A model generated the notes under the pieces. That model was not told the origin of the DNA. It saw nothing but the letters and a program-made list of their open reading frames with translations, and did no database searches. Shown here piece by piece: positions 8,923 to 16,284 of a DNA stretch of 38,880 nucleotides (position 1 is the first letter of the stretch; each line of letters opens with the position of its first letter). The position numbers were made by a program, and so were the translations under genes. The stretch comes from Faecalicatena fissicatena (GTDB taxonomy: Bacteria > Bacillota > Clostridia > Lachnospirales > Lachnospiraceae). The stretch spans positions 1 to 38,880 of the forward strand of contig LDAQ01000065.1 in NCBI GenBank assembly GCA_001028025.1, written 5' to 3'.

Positions 8923-9218
8923 GCCTGAGAGACGCATGGAGCAGCCAGCCGCGGGGAAGACATATGTGGGTTTCCTGCGCTGGCGCTTTGTGAAAGAAAC
9001 ACTAACAGTAAAACAGGAGAATCTTATGGCTACAGGCGGATTCACTGAGAAAGCTTGATGCTTTCTCAGCTCAGCCGCCTCAAATTTTGATTTTGTAAAT
9101 CAAAATTTGGCCATAAGATTCTCCTGTTTTACTGTAAGTGTTTCTAATCACACGCTGGATGCGCAGGAAACCCACATATGTCTTCCCCGCGGCTGGCTGC
9201 TCCATGCGCCTCTCAGGC
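8923..9218. repeat. 296-base foldback element with a three-way top
   Basis: The outer arms 8923-8980 and 9161-9218 are complementary over 58 bases with one mismatch. After an imperfect stretch, an inner stem pairs 9000-9030 with 9110-9140 with one mismatch. Its top splits into two further hairpins: 9034-9080 (a ten-base perfect stem CTGAGAAAGC) and 9081-9109 (a 13-base perfect stem). It starts eight bases after the stop of the SpoIIQ-like gene and contains no plausible gene. The inner stem ends in CTGTTTT, so it could act as a terminator. Short motifs and layout are shared with 25490-25685. I could not find an obvious target-site duplication. Confidence 0.9.
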
Positions 9219-9285
9219 TATGTGCATCCTGCGGGGAGACGGGAGCGGCGGATGGCGTGCGGAAGGAACGAGAGGGGGAATTTTT

Positions 9286-9314
9286 TTGATACCGGTGTGG
9301 ATATGTGGTATAGT
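9286..9314 (+). promoter_or_regulatory. Promoter of the GIY-YIG gene
   Basis: TTGATA at 9286-9291 and TATAGT at 9309-9314 are 17 bases apart. The predicted RNA start near 9321 supports translation from 9343 rather than from longer in-frame starts. Confidence 0.65.
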
Positions 9315-9342
9315 GATGGGTGTGGAAAGGTGTGTTGGACGG

Positions 9343-9612
9343 ATGAATTATACATATATTTTGAGGTGCAGGGACGGGAGTTTGTATACGGGGTGGACGA
9401 ATGATCTGGAGAAGCGGGTGAGTGATCATAATGCGGGGAAGGGGGCTAAGTATACCCGGGCCCGCAGGCCTGTGGAACTGGCTTATTTTGAGGCTTTTGA
9501 GACGAAGGAAGAGGCTATGCGGCGGGAGTATGCTATTAAGCGGCTGCCGCGGGGAAAGAAGATGGAATTGCTGGGTGAAGGGGGCGTCGTATACAGAAAT
9601 GAAACGAAATAG
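9343..9612 (+). CDS. GIY-YIG domain protein, UPF0213/YhbQ-like
   Basis: The protein is a single small GIY-YIG nuclease-like domain of 89 residues, the usual size for this family. The N-terminus has YTYILRC, then GSLYTGWTNDLEKRV (the GIY-YIG stretch), HNAGKGAKYTRARRP, and a Glu-bearing helix ending in KRLPRGKK. Family members are poorly characterised; some act on DNA. The start at 9343 follows GGAAAGGTG; a longer frame exists upstream but runs into the promoter and foldback element. It lies between that 296-base foldback and the permease gene, and a functional link between nuclease and foldback is only a speculation. Confidence 0.85.
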   Translation: MNYTYILRCRDGSLYTGWTNDLEKRVSDHNAGKGAKYTRARRPVELAYFEAFETKEEAMRREYAIKRLPRGKKMELLGEGGVVYRNETK

Positions 9613-9675
9613 TTACATAAAAGTATTGAGGCTGATTTTTAGTATTTGAATCTAAAAAAGAAACTATTGTTTGTA

Positions 9676-9715
9676 TTCTTGGTACAAGAACGTCTGCGGC
9701 TCTCCTTGATATAAT
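9676..9715 (+). promoter_or_regulatory. Extended -10 promoter and palindromic operator of the permease gene
   Basis: TGATATAAT at 9707-9715 is an extended -10 element with no good -35. The perfect palindrome TTCTTGGTACAAGAA at 9676-9690 lies where the -35 would be. An activator bound there would explain the weak -35. The CdaR-type regulator encoded at 11274 is the obvious candidate, by inference. Confidence 0.5.
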
Positions 9716-9743
9716 AGGGGTAACAAATATCAGGAGGAAGATC

Positions 9744-11069
9744 ATGGAGATAGCAATTATTTTTTTAGGGTTGATTCTACTTATTTTTTTAGTGTTCAGG
9801 GGAGTTTCCATTTATATTGCAACACCGATATGTTCCATACTTGTTGCAATTTTGAGTGGGGTTGATTTCTTTCAGGCGTATATGACCACCTATATGGAAG
9901 GTATGGTTGGATTCGCAAAAACATATCTGCCAATGTTTATGCTGGGGGCAATCTTCGGAAAGGTCATGGAAGATTCGGGAGCTTCAAAGTCGATTGCACT
10001 TTTTATCGTCGGGAAGCTTGGAAAGGGAAAGGCTTTGCTCTCTATCGTGCTGGCAGGGGCAGTCCTGACTTATGGCGGAGTCTCTATGTTTGTTGCTTCT
10101 TTTGCACTCTATCCGCTTGCACTGGCAATATTCAGAGAGGCGAATATTTCAAGACGATTGATACCGGCGACAATACAGGCCGGGACCTTTACATTTACCA
10201 TGGTGGCACTTCCCGGTTCACCGGCAATCCAGAATATTATTCCGACGAACTATTTTGGGACAACGGCGATGGCAGCCCCTGTACTCGGAATTATTGCAGC
10301 AATTATGATGTTTGGGTTATCTATGCTGTGGCTGGGACACGCTAAAAAGCGTTATGAAAAGAAAGGGTTATTTTTTGATGAGCAGCCGGGAAAGGAACTG
10401 CCTTCCGAAAATGCGGAGAATTTACCGCATCCTCTTATTTCATTGATACCGCTTTTAACTGTACTTGTCAGCTATAATGTATTGCCGGCGCTTTTACCGG
10501 TTGGTGATTTTGTAAAGGCTAATATGATTATACCGGCACTGCTTCTTGGAAATATTGTAGGGATTCTTTTGAATCTAAAATATCTCCGCCCATTGAAAAC
10601 GCTGAACGATGGTGCTACGAATTCTATTATCCCGACATTAAATACAAGTGCAATCGTTGGTTTTGGCGCGGTAATCAAAGCAGTTCCTGCTTTTGCAGCG
10701 CTTACAGACGCTATTTTCTCTGTGAATATAAGCAATCCATTGATAGCAGAGGCAATTGCTATTTATGTGATAACTGCAGCGACAGGGTCGTCATCCGGGG
10801 GACTGACTATCGCCATGGATGCAATGAGCAGTAAATTCATTGATTTGTCTCAGACAACGGGAATCTCGCTGCAGACCTTCCATCGTGTTGCGGCAGTGTC
10901 ATCCGCTGCATTTGCCAGCCTCCCGCATAATGGCGGTGTGCTGGTACTGCTGGATCTGTCCGGATACGGGTATAAACAGATTTACTTTGATATGTTTATG
11001 GTTACGGTTATCATACCGCTGCTCACCTCATTTGTTATGGTATTCCTCGGCGGTTTGGGTGTGGTATAA
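9744..11069 (+). CDS. GntP-family organic/sugar acid permease
   Basis: This is a secondary transporter of the GntP (gluconate:H+ symporter) type in the cytoplasmic membrane. The 441 residues contain about a dozen hydrophobic segments, with the family's conserved GGVSMFVASFALYPLA and PGSPAIQNIIPTNYFG regions, and a Gly/Ser-rich re-entrant stretch with ATGSSSGGLTIAM near residue 350. The start follows CAGGAGG. The adjacent gene encodes a sugar-diacid-type regulator, so glycerate, gluconate or a related acid is the likely cargo; the true substrate cannot be read from sequence. A terminator follows, so permease and regulator are probably separate transcripts or attenuated. Confidence 0.88.
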   Translation: MEIAIIFLGLILLIFLVFRGVSIYIATPICSILVAILSGVDFFQAYMTTYMEGMVGFAKTYLPMFMLGAIFGKVMEDSGASKSIALFIVGKLGKGKALLSIVLAGAVLTYGGVSMFVASFALYPLALAIFREANISRRLIPATIQAGTFTFTMVALPGSPAIQNIIPTNYFGTTAMAAPVLGIIAAIMMFGLSMLWLGHAKKRYEKKGLFFDEQPGKELPSENAENLPHPLISLIPLLTVLVSYNVLPALLPVGDFVKANMIIPALLLGNIVGILLNLKYLRPLKTLNDGATNSIIPTLNTSAIVGFGAVIKAVPAFAALTDAIFSVNISNPLIAEAIAIYVITAATGSSSGGLTIAMDAMSSKFIDLSQTTGISLQTFHRVAAVSSAAFASLPHNGGVLVLLDLSGYGYKQIYFDMFMVTVIIPLLTSFVMVFLGGLGVV

Positions 11070-11107
11070 ACGAAAATTTAAATAGATATAAAATACATAG
11101 ATCATGA

Positions 11108-11156
11108 GTGCGTTTCTGCAGATATTTGGCATAGAGTCCTGCAGGAACGTGCTTTT
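11108..11156 (+). terminator. Terminator behind the permease gene
   Basis: A 14-base stem with three G-U pairs (11108-11121 with 11139-11152) is followed by TTTT. It separates the permease from the regulator gene. The remaining bases to 11273 show no gene and no clear promoter. Confidence 0.6.
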
Positions 11157-11273
11157 ATGCATACAAAAGAAATAAAGAAACGTATCTGTCCATGATTCGG
11201 ATGGCAGGTACAGAAGTAAAATTCGTAAGAGAACAGATGAAAATAATTGATCTTTATGTGAGGGAGAGACGAT

Positions 11274-12413
11274 ATGTTAGATAAAATACTTGCTGAAAGG
11301 TTTATAGACAAGATTTCTGAATTTACAGAATACAACGTAAATATTATGAACGAAAGGGGAATTATTATTGCCAGCAAGGACAAAGAACGGATTGGAGGAT
11401 TTCATGAAATTGCATATAAAATCATAACCGGAGATGAGGATATAATTATTACGGAGCATGAAGAGCATAATTATCTGGGAGTTAAATATGGCATCAACAT
11501 GGCTGTTTTTTATCACCATAAGAAGATTGGTGTTATTGGAATGACAGGAAATCCTGACGAGGTTGCCCCGATACTGAAGATTATGAAAATGTCGGTGGAG
11601 ACCATGCTGGAATATGAATTATATAAAGAAGATATACAGCACCGGAAAAATTTGAAGGATCAGTTTCTGAACTTAATCCTTTATGGAGAAGATACAGACT
11701 TATATTCCCTGAAATACTATGCCTCACAGCTTGGGTATTCAGAAACTGCAGTCAGAATCCCCATACTGATTACAACAGACGGGAAAGTGGATACATCAGA
11801 GCTTTTGAGGAAAATAAAAGAGGGAAGCCTGCATTCTTATGAAGATATCTCTGCAGTAACAAGGGAAAAGCAGATTATCATATTTAAATGCTTTGACAGG
11901 AGCAAAATTCTTCAGGGGACATATAAGTATGTGATAGGGGAATATCTGGGTAACTTTCTGGCCTTTTTGCTGGATCGTGATATTGAATGCCACTTTTATA
12001 TAGGAACCTTCCAGAATGAGCTGGAAGAATACAGAAAGGCATATCAGCAGTGCTGCTGGCTCAGGGAGAATGTAAGGGCAAAAAGCAGAGGTGTTTATTT
12101 CTATGATTATGCCGGTGAATACCTGCGTTCACTTGTGCCGTTTATGGAGCTTCATCAGATATACCATGTATTTGAAGAACTGCTGGATGAGAAAAATCAA
12201 GATGATTTTACGGAGCTTGTAGATGCTCTCGAGCGGAATAATTATAATCTGGTTGACAGCAGCAAAGAATTATTTATACACAAGAATACACTTGTGTTCC
12301 GGTTAAATAAACTTAAGGCTATTTTCTCTATAAATCCATTGCAGAAATCTAACGAAAGAGAATTTTTAAAGTATATGTGTGAGTATTTCAGGAGAAAAAG
12401 AAATGGTTTTTAG
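11274..12413 (+). CDS. CdaR/SdaR-type transcriptional regulator
   Basis: The family senses sugar diacids or glycerate and activates uptake genes. The N-terminal half (residues 1-130) matches the diacid recognition domain, beginning LAERFIDKISEFTEYNVNIM. The C-terminal 60 residues are the PucR-type helix-turn-helix, with LERNNYNLVDSSKELFIHKNTLVFRLNKL as the DNA-reading part. The 379-residue length is normal. The start follows GGGAGAGA. It likely controls the permease just upstream, possibly through the palindrome at 9676-9690. The inducer is unknown. Confidence 0.88.
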   Translation: MLDKILAERFIDKISEFTEYNVNIMNERGIIIASKDKERIGGFHEIAYKIITGDEDIIITEHEEHNYLGVKYGINMAVFYHHKKIGVIGMTGNPDEVAPILKIMKMSVETMLEYELYKEDIQHRKNLKDQFLNLILYGEDTDLYSLKYYASQLGYSETAVRIPILITTDGKVDTSELLRKIKEGSLHSYEDISAVTREKQIIIFKCFDRSKILQGTYKYVIGEYLGNFLAFLLDRDIECHFYIGTFQNELEEYRKAYQQCCWLRENVRAKSRGVYFYDYAGEYLRSLVPFMELHQIYHVFEELLDEKNQDDFTELVDALERNNYNLVDSSKELFIHKNTLVFRLNKLKAIFSINPLQKSNEREFLKYMCEYFRRKRNGF

Positions 12414-12414
12414 A

Positions 12415-12453
12415 AAAAATTGCGGAGGCCCGGGACAGGACCTCCGTTGTTTT
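12415..12453. terminator. Bidirectional terminator between regulator and URO-D gene
   Basis: CGGAGGCCC pairs with GGACCTCCG apart from one mismatch. The stem is preceded by AAAAAA and followed by TTGTTTT, so it can work on both strands for the two convergent genes. Confidence 0.7.
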
Positions 12454-12513
12454 ATATAATATAGAAAGTCAGCTGGAATTCCCCGTAATAAAAGAATTCT
12501 GCAGATGCTTTTT

Positions 12514-13716
12514 TTATGGAGTGACAGGACCGAAATCTTCAAATTTCTTTTTAAGATAGAGAAGACGTCCAAAATCTGCTGCAGGAGGAAGCGTATCCGC
12601 AACGGACATAATCATATGGTCGCCCTTCCCAATAGCCTTAAGGGTTTCATCTACGATCTCATAGAATTCACGGTCGGTTGTATTGGCTGTCAAAAGCGCA
12701 GTAGACGGGACTCCGCCCCAGATTGTGATTTTATCCTGAAATACATCTCGCGTTTCCTGCAGGGAGATATTGGTCAGCGGTTTGGGGCAGATTGAATCCG
12801 CAATATCAAACCCGGCGCGGACATATTTGTCGAGAAGCATTGTATTCTCTCCATCGGTGTGCGTTGCAACAAATTTTCCAAGCGTGTGTGCCTTGTCACT
12901 TTGCTTCTTTAGGGATGGAACCACATAATCTTCGATCAGATCCGGCGTTGTAAAATTAAAATCATAGTTGGCGCCTGACAGGACAACCTCAGCGGGGCTG
13001 TTGATGGCTGCATCGAACAATTTGTCGCAGAATGGGGTGATGCGTGCTACGAGGTGATCCATAGCCTCCTTATCATCAAATCTGGCCAGATAGAAGTCTT
13101 CAAACCCCATAAGCTCTTTGATCAAATAGTGCCCGGCGGAGGCCCACATTGCAGCGAGTGCCACTGCCACGCCGCGATCTCCTACATATTCCCTCTGGTA
13201 TTGGGAAAATGCTTCATAATTGGGGATAACTTCTGCATTCTCAAAAATATAAGCCAGCGCATCATAATCTTCAATTTCTTTCAGGGCATGTTCTTTATGA
13301 GCGTATAAGGTAATACCTTCCCGGAGCATCTCGTTGGTATAGACAACTTTTGTACGGATGATGCCTCTGGGAGTATCGTAAGTGACGGTCAATTCCCCGT
13401 TGTCTTTCCGTTCCTGAGTAATTCCTACATTGTGTAACTTAACAATCCAGGGAGAAAGTTCAAGGTCATAAATCCCCAGGCCTACATGCAGGTCTTTGAC
13501 GCCGCCTTTGCGCCAGCCTTTAAAATTGGGTACAATAGAATGAAATCCAACACCCAGGTCATCTGCAAATTCCCGGAGATTAGCGTGCTTATATTCATCA
13601 GGCAATGTGTTTGTTTCTTCGTGAGCATAGAACCAGTTATCCAGACGCGGGACAAACGGCAGGGAATCAGTGGGCTCACCGCGCAGAGTGGCCAGAATTC
13701 TTTCTTTTACAGTCAT
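12514..13716 (-). CDS. Uroporphyrinogen decarboxylase family protein (MtaA/URO-D fold)
   Basis: The 400-residue protein belongs to the URO-D superfamily, which includes haem-pathway decarboxylases and corrinoid/coenzyme methyltransferases such as MtaA. It starts with VKERILATLRGEPTDSLPFVPR, typical of the methyltransferase-like group. It has HTDGEN near residue 295, in the place of the metal-binding His/Cys region, and a C-terminal GGVPST stretch. No haem genes lie nearby, which argues against a HemE role; a corrinoid- or coenzyme-linked methyl transfer is more likely but unproven. AGGAGGATAAC lies directly before the start. Whether it shares a pathway with the neighbouring permease is unclear. 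Confidence 0.82.
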   Translation of the reverse strand: MTVKERILATLRGEPTDSLPFVPRLDNWFYAHEETNTLPDEYKHANLREFADDLGVGFHSIVPNFKGWRKGGVKDLHVGLGIYDLELSPWIVKLHNVGITQERKDNGELTVTYDTPRGIIRTKVVYTNEMLREGITLYAHKEHALKEIEDYDALAYIFENAEVIPNYEAFSQYQREYVGDRGVAVALAAMWASAGHYLIKELMGFEDFYLARFDDKEAMDHLVARITPFCDKLFDAAINSPAEVVLSGANYDFNFTTPDLIEDYVVPSLKKQSDKAHTLGKFVATHTDGENTMLLDKYVRAGFDIADSICPKPLTNISLQETRDVFQDKITIWGGVPSTALLTANTTDREFYEIVDETLKAIGKGDHMIMSVADTLPPAADFGRLLYLKKKFEDFGPVTP

Positions 13717-13775
13717 TTTGTTATCCTCCTAACATATCTTTATGAACAATTTTAGTATAACAGGGGGAGTACAAA

Positions 13776-13943
13776 ATGACATTGTGGCAGAAAGACAAAA
13801 AAGGAGGGGAAAATAGTGCTGTAAAACTGAATTTAGTCATTGAAATCCTAAGACACCATAGTGTTAACAGGGAATACAGTTATCCGTTTTTTCCTGGGAA
13901 TACTTCTTCTCAAATGATCATAACGAGAGGGGGGATACAATAA
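13776..13943 (+). CDS. Possible 55-residue small protein
   Basis: An open frame starts with ATG 13776 seven bases after GGGGGAG and ends with TAA immediately before a strong terminator at 13942. The predicted product begins MTLWQKDKKGGEN and has a short hydrophobic stretch LNLVIEIL; I recognise no domain. It lies between the divergent starts/ends of minus-strand genes, in an otherwise empty 300-base gap. The ribosome site and terminator favour it; the lack of a clear promoter and of known relatives leaves it doubtful. It could be a degraded remnant. Confidence 0.35.
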   Translation: MTLWQKDKKGGENSAVKLNLVIEILRHHSVNREYSYPFFPGNTSSQMIITRGGIQ

Positions 13944-13987
13944 AAGGTGCAGTCGGATCATAGACTTATCCAATTGCACCTTTTTTT
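13942..13987. terminator. Bidirectional terminator downstream of rubrerythrin
   Basis: AAAAGGTGCA at 13942-13951 pairs with TGCACCTTTT at 13975-13984, followed by more T. It fits the end of the minus-strand rubrerythrin gene and of the small plus-strand frame before it. Confidence 0.8.
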
Positions 13988-14015
13988 ATGTTAGAAGTAA
14001 AACAGTTGTAATATT

Positions 14016-14552
14016 TTAGTAATTCTCAGCTTTTCTTTCGAAGTATGCACGTGGGTGAGCACATACCGGGCAGACTTCCGGAGCTTCATCGCCCTGGTAG
14101 ATATATCCGCAGTTTCCACATTTCCAGCCAAGAGGAGCCTCGTCTTTGAAGGTCTGTCCTGCACGGAAATGGTCGAGAAGTCTCTGGTAACGTTTTTCGT
14201 GAGCAGCTTCTACTTCCGCTACGCCTCTGAATTTGGAAGCCAGTTCTGTAAATCCTTCTTCTTCAGCTTCTTTTGCCATACGGGCATACATGTCTGTCCA
14301 CTCGAAGTTCTCGCCTGCTGCAGCATCTTCCAGGTTAGCTTCTACATCACCGATTCCGTGGAATTCTTTGAACCACATCTTTGCGTGTTCTTTTTCCTGG
14401 TCGGCGGTCTCCAAGAAAATGTTGGACATCTGTACATAGCCTGCTTTTCTTGCAGCAGATGCATAGTATGTATACTTGTTGCGTGCCTGTGACTCACCTG
14501 AAAATGCTTCCATAAGGTTCTGCTCTGTTTTTGTTCCTGCGTACTTTGACAT
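14016..14552 (-). CDS. rbr: Rubrerythrin
   Basis: This non-haem di-iron protein reduces hydrogen peroxide in anaerobes. The 178-residue protein has the classical order: a ferritin-like four-helix domain with the ESQARNKYTYY and DQEKEHAKMW di-iron helices (residues 1-140), then a C-terminal rubredoxin-like domain with WKCGNCGYIY and CPVCAHPRAYF. AAGGAGG precedes the start. It sits beside a reverse rubrerythrin and perR on the same strand, a typical peroxide-defence cluster. The 240-base gap to its upstream neighbour suggests its own promoter. Confidence 0.96.
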   Translation of the reverse strand: MSKYAGTKTEQNLMEAFSGESQARNKYTYYASAARKAGYVQMSNIFLETADQEKEHAKMWFKEFHGIGDVEANLEDAAAGENFEWTDMYARMAKEAEEEGFTELASKFRGVAEVEAAHEKRYQRLLDHFRAGQTFKDEAPLGWKCGNCGYIYQGDEAPEVCPVCAHPRAYFERKAENY

Positions 14553-14648
14553 AGTAAATCCTCCTTGTTTTCTTTGATATCTATATTATAACATGCGGTT
14601 TTTTTGATTCAATGAAATTAAAATAAAAAATGGTTAAATATTCCACCC

Positions 14649-14732
14649 CGGTAAGAGTAAATTACCTGCAGAGGAGAGGTAGTTCCTTTGCAGGCATTTA
14701 CGCTTTACCGCCGGGATGACCGTCCCGGCGGT
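14649..14732. repeat. Two overlapping, mutually exclusive hairpins between the rubrerythrin genes
   Basis: One stem pairs CGGTAA near 14649 with TTACCG near 14705, with further inner pairing through CCTGCA/TGCAGG. The other is a perfect ten-base stem (14707-14716 with 14723-14732). Both need the ACCG at 14707-14710, so they cannot form together. On the minus strand they would lie between the two rubrerythrin genes; a T-rich stretch follows about 15 bases after the last arm. They may be an attenuator or simply a weak terminator. Confidence 0.5.
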
Positions 14733-14791
14733 ATAAATGGGTGCTTTATGAATGAATGTTGGAGTAAAATGTAAATCTAACGGGTATGTGA

Positions 14792-15334
14792 TTAGCCAAA
14801 GTATCTCTTTAACAGGCCTTCGAATGCTTTTCCGTGGCGGGCTTCGTCTCTTGCCATCTCGTGAACTGTGTCGTGGATTGCATCCAGGTTAGCAGCTTTC
14901 GCACGCTTTGCAAGGTCAAACTTACCAGCTGTAGCGCCGTTCTCTGCGTCAACTCTCATCTCCAGGTTCTTCTTAGTGCTGTCTGTTACAACTTCGCCTA
15001 ATAACTCAGCAAACTTGGAAGCGTGCTCTGCTTCTTCATAAGCAGCTTTTTCCCAGTACAGTCCGATCTCCGGATATCCTTCTCTATGAGCAACTCTTGC
15101 CATTGCAAGGTACATACCTACTTCTGAGCATTCTCCCTCGAAGTTAGCTCTTAAATCAGCGATGATGTCTTCGCTTACGCCCTGAGCTACGCCTACAACG
15201 TGCTCTGCAGCCCATTCTCTTCCGCCTGTCTGCTCTTTGAATTTCTCTGCCGGTGCTTTACAGATTGGACATTCTGCCGGTGCAGCATCTCCCTCGTGAA
15301 CATAACCACATACTGTACATACAAATTTTTTCAT
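14792..15334 (-). CDS. Reverse rubrerythrin
   Basis: Reverse rubrerythrins detoxify peroxide and oxygen in clostridia, with the rubredoxin domain at the N-terminus instead of the C-terminus. Here FVCTVCGYVHEG and CPICKAPAEKF lie in residues 1-35. The ferritin-like di-iron domain follows, with ECSEVGMYLAMARVA, EEAEHASKF and a final ARDEARHGKAFEGLL helix. The 180-residue length is normal. An AAAAGGAGA ribosome site precedes the start. It lies between perR and the classical rubrerythrin on the same strand and is likely peroxide-inducible. Confidence 0.94.
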   Translation of the reverse strand: MKKFVCTVCGYVHEGDAAPAECPICKAPAEKFKEQTGGREWAAEHVVGVAQGVSEDIIADLRANFEGECSEVGMYLAMARVAHREGYPEIGLYWEKAAYEEAEHASKFAELLGEVVTDSTKKNLEMRVDAENGATAGKFDLAKRAKAANLDAIHDTVHEMARDEARHGKAFEGLLKRYFG

Positions 15335-15369
15335 AATTAAAATCTCCTTTTCTTTTTTATTATTTTATA

Positions 15370-15447
15370 ATTATAGTTGCTTCCGGAGGCTTTATGCCTG
15401 CCGGTAATTTATTTTTAATATAGGAAGCAGAATATACTTCCTATATT
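15370..15447 (-). promoter_or_regulatory. Upstream region of reverse rubrerythrin: -10 element and inverted repeat
   Basis: On the minus strand TATAAT at 15370-15375 is a likely -10; the -35 is weak. A perfect 11-base inverted repeat (AATATAGGAAG at 15417-15427, CTTCCTATATT at 15437-15447) lies further upstream and has no T-run on the minus side. A protein-binding site or a weak hairpin is possible. Confidence 0.4.
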
Positions 15448-15487
15448 AATCACGTGTGTCTTTTTGGTGAACTTTCTGTGTCCCCGA

Positions 15488-15883
15488 TTACGACTTCTGG
15501 ATGCAGTCACCACATTTGCCGTAAAAAACTGTAGTGCTGGATTCTATGATTCCGTCAAAGTTCTCGGCAGCAGCCTTATTGACCTCTTCAATATTCTTCA
15601 TATCCAGGTCCAGATCCAGTACCCTTCTGCAGTTAGTGCAGAAAAAGTGATTGTGCGGCATGACATTACCATCAAATCTGTCGCCGCCGTCTGGCGTTGG
15701 AATCTTGATTGCTTCGCCAATATCAGTCAGCAGATTCAGATTCCTGTATACGGTACCAAGGCTGATGTTGGGAAATTCCTCCCTTACATGCAGGTAAACC
15801 GAATCGGCAGTGGGATGGTCCTTCGTCATCATCAGATACTTCTTGATGGATTCACGTTGCCGACTATATTTCAAAGCTGCCAA
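15488..15883 (-). CDS. perR: Fur-family peroxide regulator PerR
   Basis: PerR represses peroxide-defence genes and is inactivated by metal-catalysed oxidation of its own histidines. The 131-residue protein has an N-terminal winged helix with HPTADSVY and LGTVYRNLNLL. The regulatory metal site residues are visible: H23, D71, H77, H79 and D90; the Asp at the last position favours PerR over Fur. Two CxxC pairs (CTNC near 82-85 and CGDC near the end) form the structural zinc site. I chose TTG 15883 because AAAGGAGG lies just upstream; a longer frame to 15949 begins inside the promoter. The rubrerythrins next to it are plausible targets. Confidence 0.92.
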   Translation of the reverse strand: MAALKYSRQRESIKKYLMMTKDHPTADSVYLHVREEFPNISLGTVYRNLNLLTDIGEAIKIPTPDGGDRFDGNVMPHNHFFCTNCRRVLDLDLDMKNIEEVNKAAAENFDGIIESSTTVFYGKCGDCIQKS

Positions 15884-15916
15884 TGTAGACCTCCTTTCAA
15901 TGTATAAATCAATAAT

Positions 15917-15966
15917 AGTAATTGTTACTGTGATTAAAATATAATACATTTTCCAAAAAAAGTCAA
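15917..15966 (-). promoter_or_regulatory. perR promoter with a possible PerR operator
   Basis: On the minus strand TTGACT (15961-15966) and TATATT (15938-15943) are 17 bases apart. Just downstream, AGTAATTGTTACT at 15917-15929 is a small palindrome with an AT-rich centre resembling a PerR box. Autoregulation is inferred. Confidence 0.65.
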
Positions 15967-16176
15967 CAGTTTTACATAAAAAAACTAAAAAAGTTTTTTA
16001 TCGGCGTATAGAAATGATTTCCTGTAACATAAAAATTCTCTTAAACATTAAAATAGAAGGAATAGAGTTGATAAAATGTTACAAAATAATTAACAAATAT
16101 AGAGAAACTATATTGTAAAAAAGTGGAATTTTAGGACTTATGTCGAAGTATGTAAAATGAAAATAACGCAAAACGG

Positions 16177-16205
16177 TTGACACAATGATAAGGGGTTGCT
16201 ATAAT
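16177..16205 (+). promoter_or_regulatory. Strong promoter of the SH3/NlpC gene
   Basis: TTGACA at 16177-16182 and TATAAT at 16200-16205 are 17 bases apart, a perfect consensus pair. It leaves a leader of about 70 bases to the ATG at 16285. The sequence between 15970 and 16170 is very AT-rich, without a gene. Confidence 0.85.
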
Positions 16206-16284
16206 AGGATCGTAACAAATTTAACAATTGTGTAACATTTAGAACTTCCTACAAAAGATAAAAACACTTACAAGGAGGTTTTAT

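Noticed and set aside
9178..9342. A longer N-terminus for the GIY-YIG protein
   Set aside because: The extension runs through the foldback arm and the promoter and lacks similarity to the family.
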